Counted from the stretch's first letter, positions 1 through 6,308 are shown. The stretch: 6,842 nucleotides of DNA from Deltaproteobacteria bacterium (GCA_019309945.1 JAFDFH010000134.1:1-6842); one strand, 5' to 3'. Translations and numbers: made by a program. Notes: generated from the letters alone by a model not told the origin.

Positions 1-145
1 ATTGATTGTAGCATGTTTGTGCTAAGTGACCACTCATTTTAGATCCCGTGCGCGGGGTACTGTTAGGCGCCCTTAACGGCAAGTTTTGGCCGTATTGAAA
101 AAAATTACCGGATGGCGCAGCGGGCTACCAGAACATATTGAGAAG
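1..145 (+). repeat. Intergenic repeat, copy 1 (left arm of inverted pair)
   Basis: This stretch is nearly identical to the reverse complement of 3556-3705. A hand alignment gives 137 identical columns of 150, with 8 substitutions and 5 gap positions, and an unbroken identical run of 46 bases at 80-125. Inside it are a GC-rich palindromic block near 43-58 (CCCG, 4-base loop, CGGG) and a short stem near 76-93 (ACGGC, 8-base loop, GCCGT). A seven-A run (98-104) precedes TTACCGGATGGCGCAGCGGG. A TATAAT box follows just past the end at 147-152, about 64 bases before the first gene, but no matching -35 element is visible. The copy starts at the window edge and may continue to the left. It has no coding signal. 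I infer a member of a dispersed repeat family (REP- or MITE-like); I do not recognise a named family. Confidence 0.88.
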
Positions 146-215
146 TTATAATTTTTCGCCTTTCCGGATCTTAAACGGAATTGTACATTTTCCAAAGGTC
201 TCGTGGAGATAAGTT

Positions 216-1811
216 ATGCAGCAATGGAACGGTTGGGGTGATGCGACCGTGAGTGTCGATTTGTCGGTTAAAGCCCATACCCTTTTGCGTGAACTGCTGG
301 GCCAAGGAAATGTCAGGGCGGATTATCCGCTCGAAAAATACATTGACCGTATTCCCGCATCGCGGCTGCCCCATCACCCACTGATCTCAACCCACCCGAA
401 AAAACGACTCGATCATTCCCACGGCCAGAGTCTATCGGATTGGATCGGCCTGCGTGGGGGGATCCTTCAACGCTTTCCGGATGGCGTCGCCCTGCCTGTC
501 ACGCTGGAAGATGTAACCGAAATCCTGGACTTTTCAAAAAAACATAATATTGTGATCATTCCTTTTGGCGGCGGAACCAGCGTTGTCGGGCATCTTCAAG
601 TGCCCGAAGAAAATAGACCGGTACTGAGTTTATCACTCAAAGGTTTGAACCGCTTGATCGAGCTGAACCCGGCCAACTTACTGGCAACATTTGAATCCGG
701 TGTGCTGGGACTTGAGCTTGAAAGGCAGCTCATGGCAAAGGGATTCACATTAGGGCATTATCCCCAGTCTTTCGAATTTTCTTCATTAGGGGGATGGGTC
801 GTCACCCGATCCAGTGGCCAGCAATCTTCACATTATGGAAGCATCGAACAGCTTTTTGCAGGCGGTGAACTGATTACACCAGGGGGCCTATTGAGAATTC
901 CCCCTTTTCCGGGTTCGGCCGCCGGACCTGATCTTCGACATCTTGTTTTAGGCTCAGAAGGAAGAATGGGTGTGCTGACCAGGGTCTTGGTCAGAATTTC
1001 CAAGATTCCGGAAAAAGATGACGTTTATGGTATTTTCTTCCCGTCGTGGGATCATGGCAGAGACGCCGTTCGGGCCCTTGCGGAAATGGGTATTCCATAT
1101 TCCATGATCCGCCTGAGTAATTCGGCCGAGACCATGACGAACTTAACTTTGGTCGGGCAGGAAAAACAGGTCGCCCTCCTAAAACGCTACCTTCGGTTGC
1201 GAGGGATCCCCGATACAAAAGCTTGCATGTGCCTTATCGGGTTTACCGGAACCCGGCGCCTGGTGAAAACAGCCCGGCGTGAATCCTTTTCGATCCTGCA
1301 TCAGCATAAAGGCGTATATGTTGGAAAGGCGATGGGAGAGGCCTGGAAAAAAAATCGCTTTCGGGCGCCGTACTTGCGTAACACGCTTTGGGACAACGGA
1401 TACGCGGTCGACACGGTAGAAACGGCTGTGACATGGGATAAAGTGACGCCAACCCTGAAGGCCATTGAGAACGTCATCGAAGGAAGTCTGGCACCCTGGA
1501 ATGAAAAAATCCATGTTTTTTCTCACCTTTCCCATATCTATTCGACCGGCTCGAGTATTTATTCGACGTTTATATTTCGGCTTGCCGATACTCCCGAAGA
1601 GACCCTGGAACGATGGAAGACGATCAAAAAAGCGGTGAGTCAAACCATTGTTAAAGCCGGCGGAACCATCAGCCATCAACATGGGGTGGGGGTGGACCAT
1701 AAACCGTATTTGGAGGCTGAAAAAGGATCCATCGGCATCGGAATCCTCAAACAGTTATTCGCCCATACAGATCCGGAAAAACGGATGAACCCATCCAAGT
1801 TGTTGAGTTAG
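216..1811 (+). CDS. FAD-binding oxidoreductase, alkyl-DHAP synthase (AGPS)-like
   Basis: A 531-residue flavoprotein of the vanillyl-alcohol-oxidase/PCMH fold, closest in motif pattern to alkyl-dihydroxyacetone-phosphate synthase. That enzyme replaces the acyl chain of acyl-DHAP with a fatty alcohol to make an ether bond. The FAD-binding PCMH domain spans about residues 85-263: PFGGGTSVVG at 116-125, HYPQSF at 181-186, SLGGWVVTRSSGQQS from 190, and GSEGRMGVLT at 246-255. The C-terminal FAD-oxidase domain follows, with RFRAPYLRN at 381-389, VETAVTW at 401-407, GGTISHQHGVG at 482-492, and a family-typical end, DPEKRMNPSKLL (519-530). Eukaryotic AGPS has three consecutive His at the 486-490 segment; here it reads HQH, so the middle His is Gln. 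No signal peptide or membrane segment is seen. GGAG at 205-208, seven bases before the ATG, supports the start. The gene is 3-9 bases upstream of glpD, clearly one operon. Family membership is firm. AGPS activity is an inference, since related bacterial flavoproteins act on other 2-hydroxyacids. Confidence 0.9.
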   Translation: MQQWNGWGDATVSVDLSVKAHTLLRELLGQGNVRADYPLEKYIDRIPASRLPHHPLISTHPKKRLDHSHGQSLSDWIGLRGGILQRFPDGVALPVTLEDVTEILDFSKKHNIVIIPFGGGTSVVGHLQVPEENRPVLSLSLKGLNRLIELNPANLLATFESGVLGLELERQLMAKGFTLGHYPQSFEFSSLGGWVVTRSSGQQSSHYGSIEQLFAGGELITPGGLLRIPPFPGSAAGPDLRHLVLGSEGRMGVLTRVLVRISKIPEKDDVYGIFFPSWDHGRDAVRALAEMGIPYSMIRLSNSAETMTNLTLVGQEKQVALLKRYLRLRGIPDTKACMCLIGFTGTRRLVKTARRESFSILHQHKGVYVGKAMGEAWKKNRFRAPYLRNTLWDNGYAVDTVETAVTWDKVTPTLKAIENVIEGSLAPWNEKIHVFSHLSHIYSTGSSIYSTFIFRLADTPEETLERWKTIKKAVSQTIVKAGGTISHQHGVGVDHKPYLEAEKGSIGIGILKQLFAHTDPEKRMNPSKLLS

Positions 1812-1814
1812 AGG
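1811..1814 (+). promoter_or_regulatory. Ribosome binding site of glpD that decides among three ATGs
   Basis: GAGG begins on the last base of the upstream stop codon (TAG, 1809-1811) and is followed by ATG ATG ATG (1815, 1818, 1821). The first ATG touches the GAGG with no spacer and the second has three bases. The third has six bases, a workable Shine-Dalgarno distance, so 1821 is the preferred start. The arrangement also suggests translational coupling to the AGPS-like gene. Confidence 0.55.
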
Positions 1815-1820
1815 ATGATG

Positions 1821-3485
1821 ATGAACCTTGAAACCCTCCCTGAAAATTGGGATCTGATCGTTGTCGGGGGCGGCATCACCGGCGCGGGCATTTTTCGGGT
1901 AGCGGTCCGTATGAATTTGCAGGTGCTTCTTGTGGAGCAAAAAGATTTTGCCTGGGGCACATCGAGTCGTTCTTCGAAGTTGGTCCATGGCGGGTTGCGC
2001 TATCTCAAAGAGGGGCGGTTCATACTGACTCGGGATTCGGTGAGAGAACGTGAGCGCTTACTTCAAGAGGCCCCTGGACTGGTTGAGCCCTTAGGGTTTT
2101 TAGTCCCGGTCTATAAAGGAAGAGGGCCCGGTAAATGGGTCCTTGAAGCGGGTCTTTCCATATATGACCTTATCGCCCATAAGCGCCAACACAAGTTTTA
2201 CTCCCCTTCCGAATTCTTGAAACTGGCACCGCATATTGATCAAAAAGAGCTTGTCGGCGGTTTTCATTTTTTCGATGCCCAGGTTGATGATGCCCGGCTT
2301 GTATTGCGTTTGATTAGCGAAGCGGTTCAATTTGGAGGCTGCGCCCTGAACTACACGGTGGTGACCCAAATTAACCGAAATTCTAAAGGTGAGGTGATTG
2401 GCATCCAGATGGAGGATGCCGAGACCCATGTGGAAAAAACACTTTCAACACGGACGGTTATCAACGCAACCGGTACCTGGGCGGAAATACTTCATCCCTC
2501 ACCGGAGCCGAATCTTCACCTGCGACCTTTGCGCGGCAGTCACCTCATATTTCCTTCCCGGGTTCTGCCGATCGATCAAGCCATCAGTTTTATGCATCCA
2601 TCCGACAATAGGGCCCTCTTTGTTATTCCCTGGGAAGGAGTGGTCCTCGTCGGAACCACCGACCTTGACCACAGGGAGGATCTTTCCGTTGAGCCGACCA
2701 TTACTAAAGAAGAAGTGTTGTATCTAATAGAAGGCCTAAACGCATTGTTCCCCGCGTTTGATATTTCGATCAAAGACTGCATTTCCACGTTCTCAGGCGT
2801 CAGGCCGGTACTCAGCAAAGGCGATCGCGCGCCTTCGGAAGAATCCCGGGAACACGTCGTGTGGCAAGATAAGGGACTGGTAACAATAACCGGGGGGAAA
2901 TTGACGACATTTCACAAGTTAGCCATTGATGCCCTCAAAGTTGCTAAACCCTTTTTACCGCCGGCAAAATTTCCTGATGATAATGGTCCTGTTTTTTCAC
3001 CGGTTCCCGAATTACCGGAAAAGTCTTATGGTCTTAGCCCGGACAGGTGGCGGAATCTCTATGGAAGATATGGAGAATCAGCGAATGAACTTGTCCGGAT
3101 GGCGGCATCTAAAGATCTCACAAAGATCCCCGGCACACGTACCCTCTGGGCCGAACTGCCCTTTACGGCAAAGCATGAACAGGTGCGGCATCTTACTGAT
3201 TTGCTTTTAAGACGGGTCCGGATCGGGGTGCTGACGCCCCATGGGGGGAAGGCGCATCTTCATCGTGTCAGGAAGCTCTGCCGCCCGGTTTTGCACTGGA
3301 GCAGGAAAAGATGGAGACAGGAGGTACATATGTATCTAAGCCAATGGAAATATGCCCACGCCCTTCCGGAAGGACTAAGCGAGGATTTCCTTGAACGGAA
3401 ATTCCCTTTTGTTAAAACATTTCAGGAGTTTTTAACAGCGTATGCTCGAAAATTATTTTCTAAAGTGAGGTTCGGTAAACCTTGA
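1821..3485 (+). CDS. glpD: FAD-dependent glycerol-3-phosphate dehydrogenase
   Basis: Oxidises sn-glycerol-3-phosphate to DHAP with FAD and, in the GlpD family, passes electrons to the quinone pool at the inner face of the cytoplasmic membrane. The protein is 554 residues from this start (556 from the ATG at 1815), normal for the family. The N-terminal DAO domain opens with the Rossmann motif VGGGITGAG (15-23). It continues with SSRSSKLVHGGLRYL (48-62), FFDAQVDDARL (150-160), INATGTWA (214-221), RPLRGSHLIF (235-244), SGVRPVL (325-331) and GGKLTTF (358-364). R60, Y61, R328 and K360 lie where the E. coli enzyme binds substrate phosphate and flavin, as I recall that structure. A GlpD-type C-terminal domain follows at about 400-505, including the LRR motif near 463-465. 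No membrane helix is evident, consistent with peripheral attachment. Directly downstream of the AGPS-like gene, it could supply DHAP or reduce an alkyl-DHAP-like product; which is unknown. No clear U-tailed terminator follows. Confidence 0.94.
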   Translation: MNLETLPENWDLIVVGGGITGAGIFRVAVRMNLQVLLVEQKDFAWGTSSRSSKLVHGGLRYLKEGRFILTRDSVRERERLLQEAPGLVEPLGFLVPVYKGRGPGKWVLEAGLSIYDLIAHKRQHKFYSPSEFLKLAPHIDQKELVGGFHFFDAQVDDARLVLRLISEAVQFGGCALNYTVVTQINRNSKGEVIGIQMEDAETHVEKTLSTRTVINATGTWAEILHPSPEPNLHLRPLRGSHLIFPSRVLPIDQAISFMHPSDNRALFVIPWEGVVLVGTTDLDHREDLSVEPTITKEEVLYLIEGLNALFPAFDISIKDCISTFSGVRPVLSKGDRAPSEESREHVVWQDKGLVTITGGKLTTFHKLAIDALKVAKPFLPPAKFPDDNGPVFSPVPELPEKSYGLSPDRWRNLYGRYGESANELVRMAASKDLTKIPGTRTLWAELPFTAKHEQVRHLTDLLLRRVRIGVLTPHGGKAHLHRVRKLCRPVLHWSRKRWRQEVHMYLSQWKYAHALPEGLSEDFLERKFPFVKTFQEFLTAYARKLFSKVRFGKP

Positions 3486-3555
3486 GCAAGCGGATCCGTA
3501 TACCTAACTTATGGCCCGTCTAACAATTGCGATGACTTATGTTATAATGGTGTAT

Positions 3556-3705
3556 CTTCTCAATATGTTCCGGTAGGCCCGCTGCGCCATCCGGTAATTT
3601 TTTTCAATACGGCCAAAACTTGTCGTTAAGGGCGCCTAACAGTGACCCGCGCACGGGATCTAAAATGAGTGTGTTGCTTAGCACAAACAGGCTACAACCA
3701 ACAAT
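3556..3705 (-). repeat. Intergenic repeat, copy 2 (right arm of inverted pair)
   Basis: The reverse complement aligns end to end with bases 1-145: 91% identity including gaps, about 94% of aligned bases. The main differences are a three-base insertion near the outer (3705) end and a few substitutions around the GC-rich palindrome. The seven-A run, the ACCGGATGGCGCAGCGGGC block and the CATATTGAGAAG end are all kept. With copy 1 it brackets the AGPS-like/glpD operon in inward-facing orientation, beginning 71 bases after the glpD stop. The short ACGGC/GCCGT stem of copy 1 survives here as a G-U-tolerant stem when read on the plus strand. That fits an RNA-level structure, but one case is weak evidence. 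Confidence 0.88.
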
Positions 3706-3713
3706 TTATGCTG

Positions 3714-3818
3714 TTCGGGTCACTGTAAGCCGCCCTAAACGGCTTCAAACAGTTGCCCGCTTTGAAAAAAAATACCGGATGACTCCGCTAGTATGTTTAA
3801 CCATAAGTTTTTAAGAAG
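3714..3818 (+). repeat. Degenerate, shorter copy 3 of the intergenic repeat
   Basis: It runs in the same orientation as copy 1 and follows the same order of blocks: CGGGTCACTGT, then a diverged CGCCCTAAACGGC, a G plus eight-A run, TACCGGATG, then TTAAGAAGTTG. It lacks the first ~50 bases of the full repeat (the GTTTGTGCTAAG to GATCCCG part). Identity is only roughly two thirds by eye, so it is either an older copy or a sub-family member. It sits back to back with copy 2 and points toward the gene at 3940, with a TATAAT box just beyond its end (3826-3831). Boundaries are approximate. Confidence 0.65.
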
Positions 3819-3846
3819 TTGCTTATATAATGATTAACATCCTTAA

Positions 3847-3883
3847 TTTTAGGCACTTTAGCGCATTTTAGGCATTTTAGGCA
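3847..3883 (+). repeat. Tandem 9-10 bp repeat in the 5' leader of the YkgJ-type gene
   Basis: Three exact TTTTAGGCA units (3847-3855, 3866-3874, 3875-3883) and one variant, CTTTAGCGCA (3856-3865), lie in a row. Unit starts are 9, 10 and 9 bases apart, close to one helical turn. The array ends 56 bases before the start codon at 3940, between the TATAAT box at 3826-3831 and the gene. It could be an operator array or simple slippage; the sequence alone cannot decide. Confidence 0.7.
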
Positions 3884-3939
3884 TTTGTTGCTCGGGTTTT
3901 TACCGTTACGTCGGCCCTTATAAAACAGGAATACAATTT

Positions 3940-4719
3940 ATGCCCACTGATTTTTCGCGTCAGGAACCCCGTTTTTTTTCGTGCTTCGATGACCCTGCCG
4001 TTCGTGCTCTGTGCGCGCGGATGATGGAACTTGCATCGGAGATTAAGACGGATGTAGAGCTTTACGTCGATGCATTTCGCGAGACCCTGCGTTTTCCTGA
4101 ACGGGTGTTTCACCGATTGCATCAGTTTCGCGATGTATACGATCGATTCCTTCAGGAAGTGATTGAGCGTGAAGACCTGGGAGTCACCTGCGGCAAATCG
4201 TGCCCGGCTTGCTGCCACGTAGTTCCTTGCGGTTTGGAGCCGTTGGAGATCATTGGGATCTATGATCAGATTCGCCAATGGCCCGATTTTGAGGCCATCA
4301 TTCGGGGTGCAGGAGCGGCCATGTCTTCCTTCCAAAAGGTTTTACAGGAAAGTGGGCCGACCGGTAAAACGCCGGTGAAATCCAGTTCCGAAGTTTTTGG
4401 GCGGGCGTTGTCTAATTTTTATTTGCTCAGGATTCCCTGTATTTTCCTGGATCAGAAACGAGGGACCTGTCGGATTTATGACATCCGCCCGTTTATTTGC
4501 AGGGCGGTTTTCAGCCTTTCGGATCCGGCTTATTGTGGTCCGGACCATCCTGGTTTCTCTTTGCGTTCGCTTGAAGTTATCGAGCCCGTGGATGAAATTA
4601 ATTTTGTATTGATGGAAACCCATGCCGTTATGGGCGCATCCCTGGGATTTCGGTTTCCGGATATTTTACAGCAGGGGCTATTGGCCTGGCATCGATGGGT
4701 CAGGGAAAGGCCGGGCTAA
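3940..4719 (+). CDS. YkgJ-type cysteine cluster protein (CxxCxxCC family)
   Basis: A 259-residue soluble protein with the cysteine pattern of the YkgJ/UPF0153 family, annotated as putative zinc- or iron-chelating and without a settled function. The first cluster is CGKSCPACC (84-92: C84, C88, C91, C92) with C97 close by. It is C-x3-C-x2-CC, one residue longer than the usual C-x2-C-x2-CC. The second cluster is IPCIFLDQKRGTCRIYDIRPFICR (split here as IPCIFLDQ, 165-172, and GTCRIYDIRPFICR, 176-188: C167, C177, C187), followed by C199. This IPC-x9-C-x2-Y-x2-RP-x2-CR arrangement is the best family signature. The first ~80 residues look helical, with no signal peptide or membrane segment. AGGA at 3927-3930, nine bases before the ATG, supports the start. 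It is monocistronic on its strand. Its stop codon shares bases with that of the convergent amidase gene. Metal identity and role cannot be read from the sequence. Confidence 0.85.
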   Translation: MPTDFSRQEPRFFSCFDDPAVRALCARMMELASEIKTDVELYVDAFRETLRFPERVFHRLHQFRDVYDRFLQEVIEREDLGVTCGKSCPACCHVVPCGLEPLEIIGIYDQIRQWPDFEAIIRGAGAAMSSFQKVLQESGPTGKTPVKSSSEVFGRALSNFYLLRIPCIFLDQKRGTCRIYDIRPFICRAVFSLSDPAYCGPDHPGFSLRSLEVIEPVDEINFVLMETHAVMGASLGFRFPDILQQGLLAWHRWVRERPG

Positions 4720-6149
4720 GCATCTTGTTCGATGATATTGGGCCGACGGTTGTTCCAGGGTCTTAGTTTCTCGTAGGCATGGGAAGCCTGGAGCACCCGA
4801 TCATCCCGATGGCGGGGCCCTATGATCTGCAAACCTGCGGGGAGGCCGTTTGCAGTCATGCCTGCCGGGACTGAGGCAGCCGGATGACCGGATAGATTAA
4901 AGGGGTAGCTAAAGGCCACGGCCCCCAAAAGGGGAATGGGGTGCCCGTCAATCTCCGCAGGTGGTGGACCTTTGGCAGCAAAGGCCTCGGTGGGCATCGT
5001 CGGCGTTAGCAGAAGGTCATATCGATCAAAGAGGTCCTGCAGGACTTGATTGAGTTCGGTTTTTACTTTCTGAGCATCAACCTGATCCCTTAATGAAAAA
5101 CCCTCGGCTTCATCGAGAACTGCGACTATGGTTCTCCCCATTTCCTGGCGATTTCTGTCCAGGTCCTGGTAAAGTTGGGCGAAGATATCGCAGTAGATAA
5201 GTTTGGCCCAGGTTTCACCCGTATCCGGCAATGATCCTTCCCAAAGCTCAACCTTATAACCCATTTCCTCAAAGCTTTGAACGGCTTCCTCCACCCGAGT
5301 CATCACATCCTTTTGCACCCTGGCGTAACCCAAGGTCGGGCTGAATGCGATTCGAAGACGCCTAGGCAGTTCATCCAAACATTTCAGATAGGACTGCGTT
5401 GGTGGAGGCAAGGAGAGGGGGTCCGCCGGGTGGTATCCGGAAGCACAGTCCAGAAAAAGAGCGGCATCTTCCACGGTTCGGGTTAAAGGGCCTGGTACCG
5501 AGATTTGTTGAATTGGCAGCCAAGGAAGGGGCCCTACAAAGGTTTCCGCGGGGATTCTGCCAAAAGACGTCTTTAAGCCAAAGCATCCGGAGTAGGACGC
5601 CGGGATGCGAATCGATCCGCCACCATCAGTACCTGTCGCCATTGAAACCATACCCCCTGCCACGGCAGCGGCCGAACCCCCGCTGGATCCGCCGGGGGTG
5701 CGCTCTGTGTCCCAGGGATTCCGCGTAACACCGTATAGACGATTTTTCGTAAAACCGGTAAATGCAAATTCGGGAATATTGGTTTTTCCCACCACGATCG
5801 CTCCAGCCGCCTTGAGTCTGGCCACCTGAACGGAGTCATTTTTAGCCCGATTGTCTTTGTACAGGACGGAACCAAAACTGGTGACCATCCCTTGCACGTC
5901 CTCTAAGTCCTTAACCCCGATCGGGATGCCGGCGAGAGGCCCGATTTCTTCTCCTGAAGCGATTCGCTCCATTAAGATCTTTGCTTCATCCATTGCCTGT
6001 TCGGCATGAACGGAGACAAATGCATTCAAAACAGGATTCACCTCATCTATTCGCTTCAGTGTTGCTTCCATGAGTTCAACAGGGGAGATCTCTTTTGACC
6101 GGATGAGGCTTAACAATTCACGGGCGGATTTATAGTATAGGGGTGACAT
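4716..6149 (-). CDS. Amidase-signature family hydrolase (GatA-like amidase)
   Basis: A 477-residue amidase-signature enzyme, the family that hydrolyses C-N bonds of amides through a Ser-cisSer-Lys triad. All three residues are present: K80 in GIPIGVKD (74-81), cis-Ser S155 in TPGGSSGGSAA (151-161), and nucleophile S179 in GTDGGGSIRIPAS (173-185). The S155-S179 spacing of 24 matches fatty acid amide hydrolase (S217/S241). GCFGLK (188-193) and the C-terminal PAASVPAG-x6-PAGLQIIGP block complete the fold, so the protein is full length. AGAGG at 6156-6160 lies six bases before the ATG. It is about 160 bases downstream of the MaoC-like gene on the same strand and may be co-transcribed. GatA of the tRNA amidotransferase is a close relative, but no gatB or gatC is nearby, so a stand-alone amidase with unknown substrate is more likely. 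No signal peptide is seen. Confidence 0.93.
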   Translation of the reverse strand: MSPLYYKSARELLSLIRSKEISPVELMEATLKRIDEVNPVLNAFVSVHAEQAMDEAKILMERIASGEEIGPLAGIPIGVKDLEDVQGMVTSFGSVLYKDNRAKNDSVQVARLKAAGAIVVGKTNIPEFAFTGFTKNRLYGVTRNPWDTERTPGGSSGGSAAAVAGGMVSMATGTDGGGSIRIPASYSGCFGLKTSFGRIPAETFVGPLPWLPIQQISVPGPLTRTVEDAALFLDCASGYHPADPLSLPPPTQSYLKCLDELPRRLRIAFSPTLGYARVQKDVMTRVEEAVQSFEEMGYKVELWEGSLPDTGETWAKLIYCDIFAQLYQDLDRNRQEMGRTIVAVLDEAEGFSLRDQVDAQKVKTELNQVLQDLFDRYDLLLTPTMPTEAFAAKGPPPAEIDGHPIPLLGAVAFSYPFNLSGHPAASVPAGMTANGLPAGLQIIGPRHRDDRVLQASHAYEKLRPWNNRRPNIIEQDA

Positions 6150-6227
6150 GCGTATCCTCTCGATTTAAAATTCGATTCATCAATATATGGTATGCGGTAA
6201 AACCAATATCCGATGGAGCATCAATTT

Positions 6228-6258
6228 GGGTTATCCCATCGTATTCTTCGGATAACCC
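6228..6258. other. Perfect 9-bp inverted repeat between MaoC-like and amidase genes
   Basis: GGGTTATCC (6228-6236) and GGATAACCC (6250-6258) are exact reverse complements around a 13-base loop. On the minus strand it lies after the MaoC-like stop and about 80 bases before the amidase start. No U-tract follows on either strand, so an operator, an RNA processing site or an attenuator-like stem is as likely as a terminator. Confidence 0.55.
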
Positions 6259-6260
6259 CT

Positions 6261-6292
6261 TCAAAATAAATTAAATCATCATCCAGATGATT
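6261..6292 (-). terminator. Possible weak terminator after the MaoC-like gene
   Basis: Reading the minus strand, 16 bases past the stop codon there is a 7-bp stem AATCATC / GATGATT (6286-6292 with 6274-6280) with a five-base loop, then the T-rich tail TTAATTTATTTTGA. The stem is AT-rich and the tail is interrupted, so termination would be partial at best. Read-through into the amidase gene remains plausible. Confidence 0.3.
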
Positions 6293-6308
6293 ATTTAGCA
6301 GGAAACAA

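Larger units (their letters stand above)
3486..3939. other. 454-base gene-free spacer built largely of repeats
   Basis: No credible gene is present. From left to right it holds about 55 unique bases after glpD and a TGtTATAAT extended -10-like string at 3540-3548 with no good -35. Then come inverted repeat copy 2 (3556-3705), an eight-base gap, degenerate copy 3 (from 3714), a TATAAT box at 3826-3831, the 9-10 bp tandem repeat at 3847-3883, and the leader of the next gene. The only open frame of any size (3620-3814, plus strand) lies wholly in repeat sequence. A perfect 10-base inverted repeat, CAGTGACCCG (3640-3649) with CGGGTCACTG (3716-3725), marks where copies 2 and 3 can pair. Confidence 0.7.

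Noticed and set aside
1179..1700. 173-residue open frame on the minus strand
   Set aside because: It is opposite the well-supported AGPS-like gene, and its translation has no family features.
3540..3548. Extended -10 promoter TGtTATAAT on the plus strand
   Set aside because: There is no -35 at a sensible distance and no gene directly downstream. The TTATAA core is palindromic and AT-rich by chance expectation.
1..3705. Composite transposon or insertion sequence
   Set aside because: No transposase or integrase gene is present, and target-site duplications cannot be judged because the left copy touches the window edge. Only the inverted repeat itself is supported.
3620..3814. 64-residue open frame on the plus strand in the spacer
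   Set aside because: It lies entirely within repeat copies 2 and 3, has no ribosome binding site of note and no recognisable protein pattern.
4716..6149. gatA of the Asp/Glu-tRNA amidotransferase
   Set aside because: The triad is shared by all amidase-signature enzymes, and neither gatB nor gatC is adjacent, so the specific gene name is not supported.
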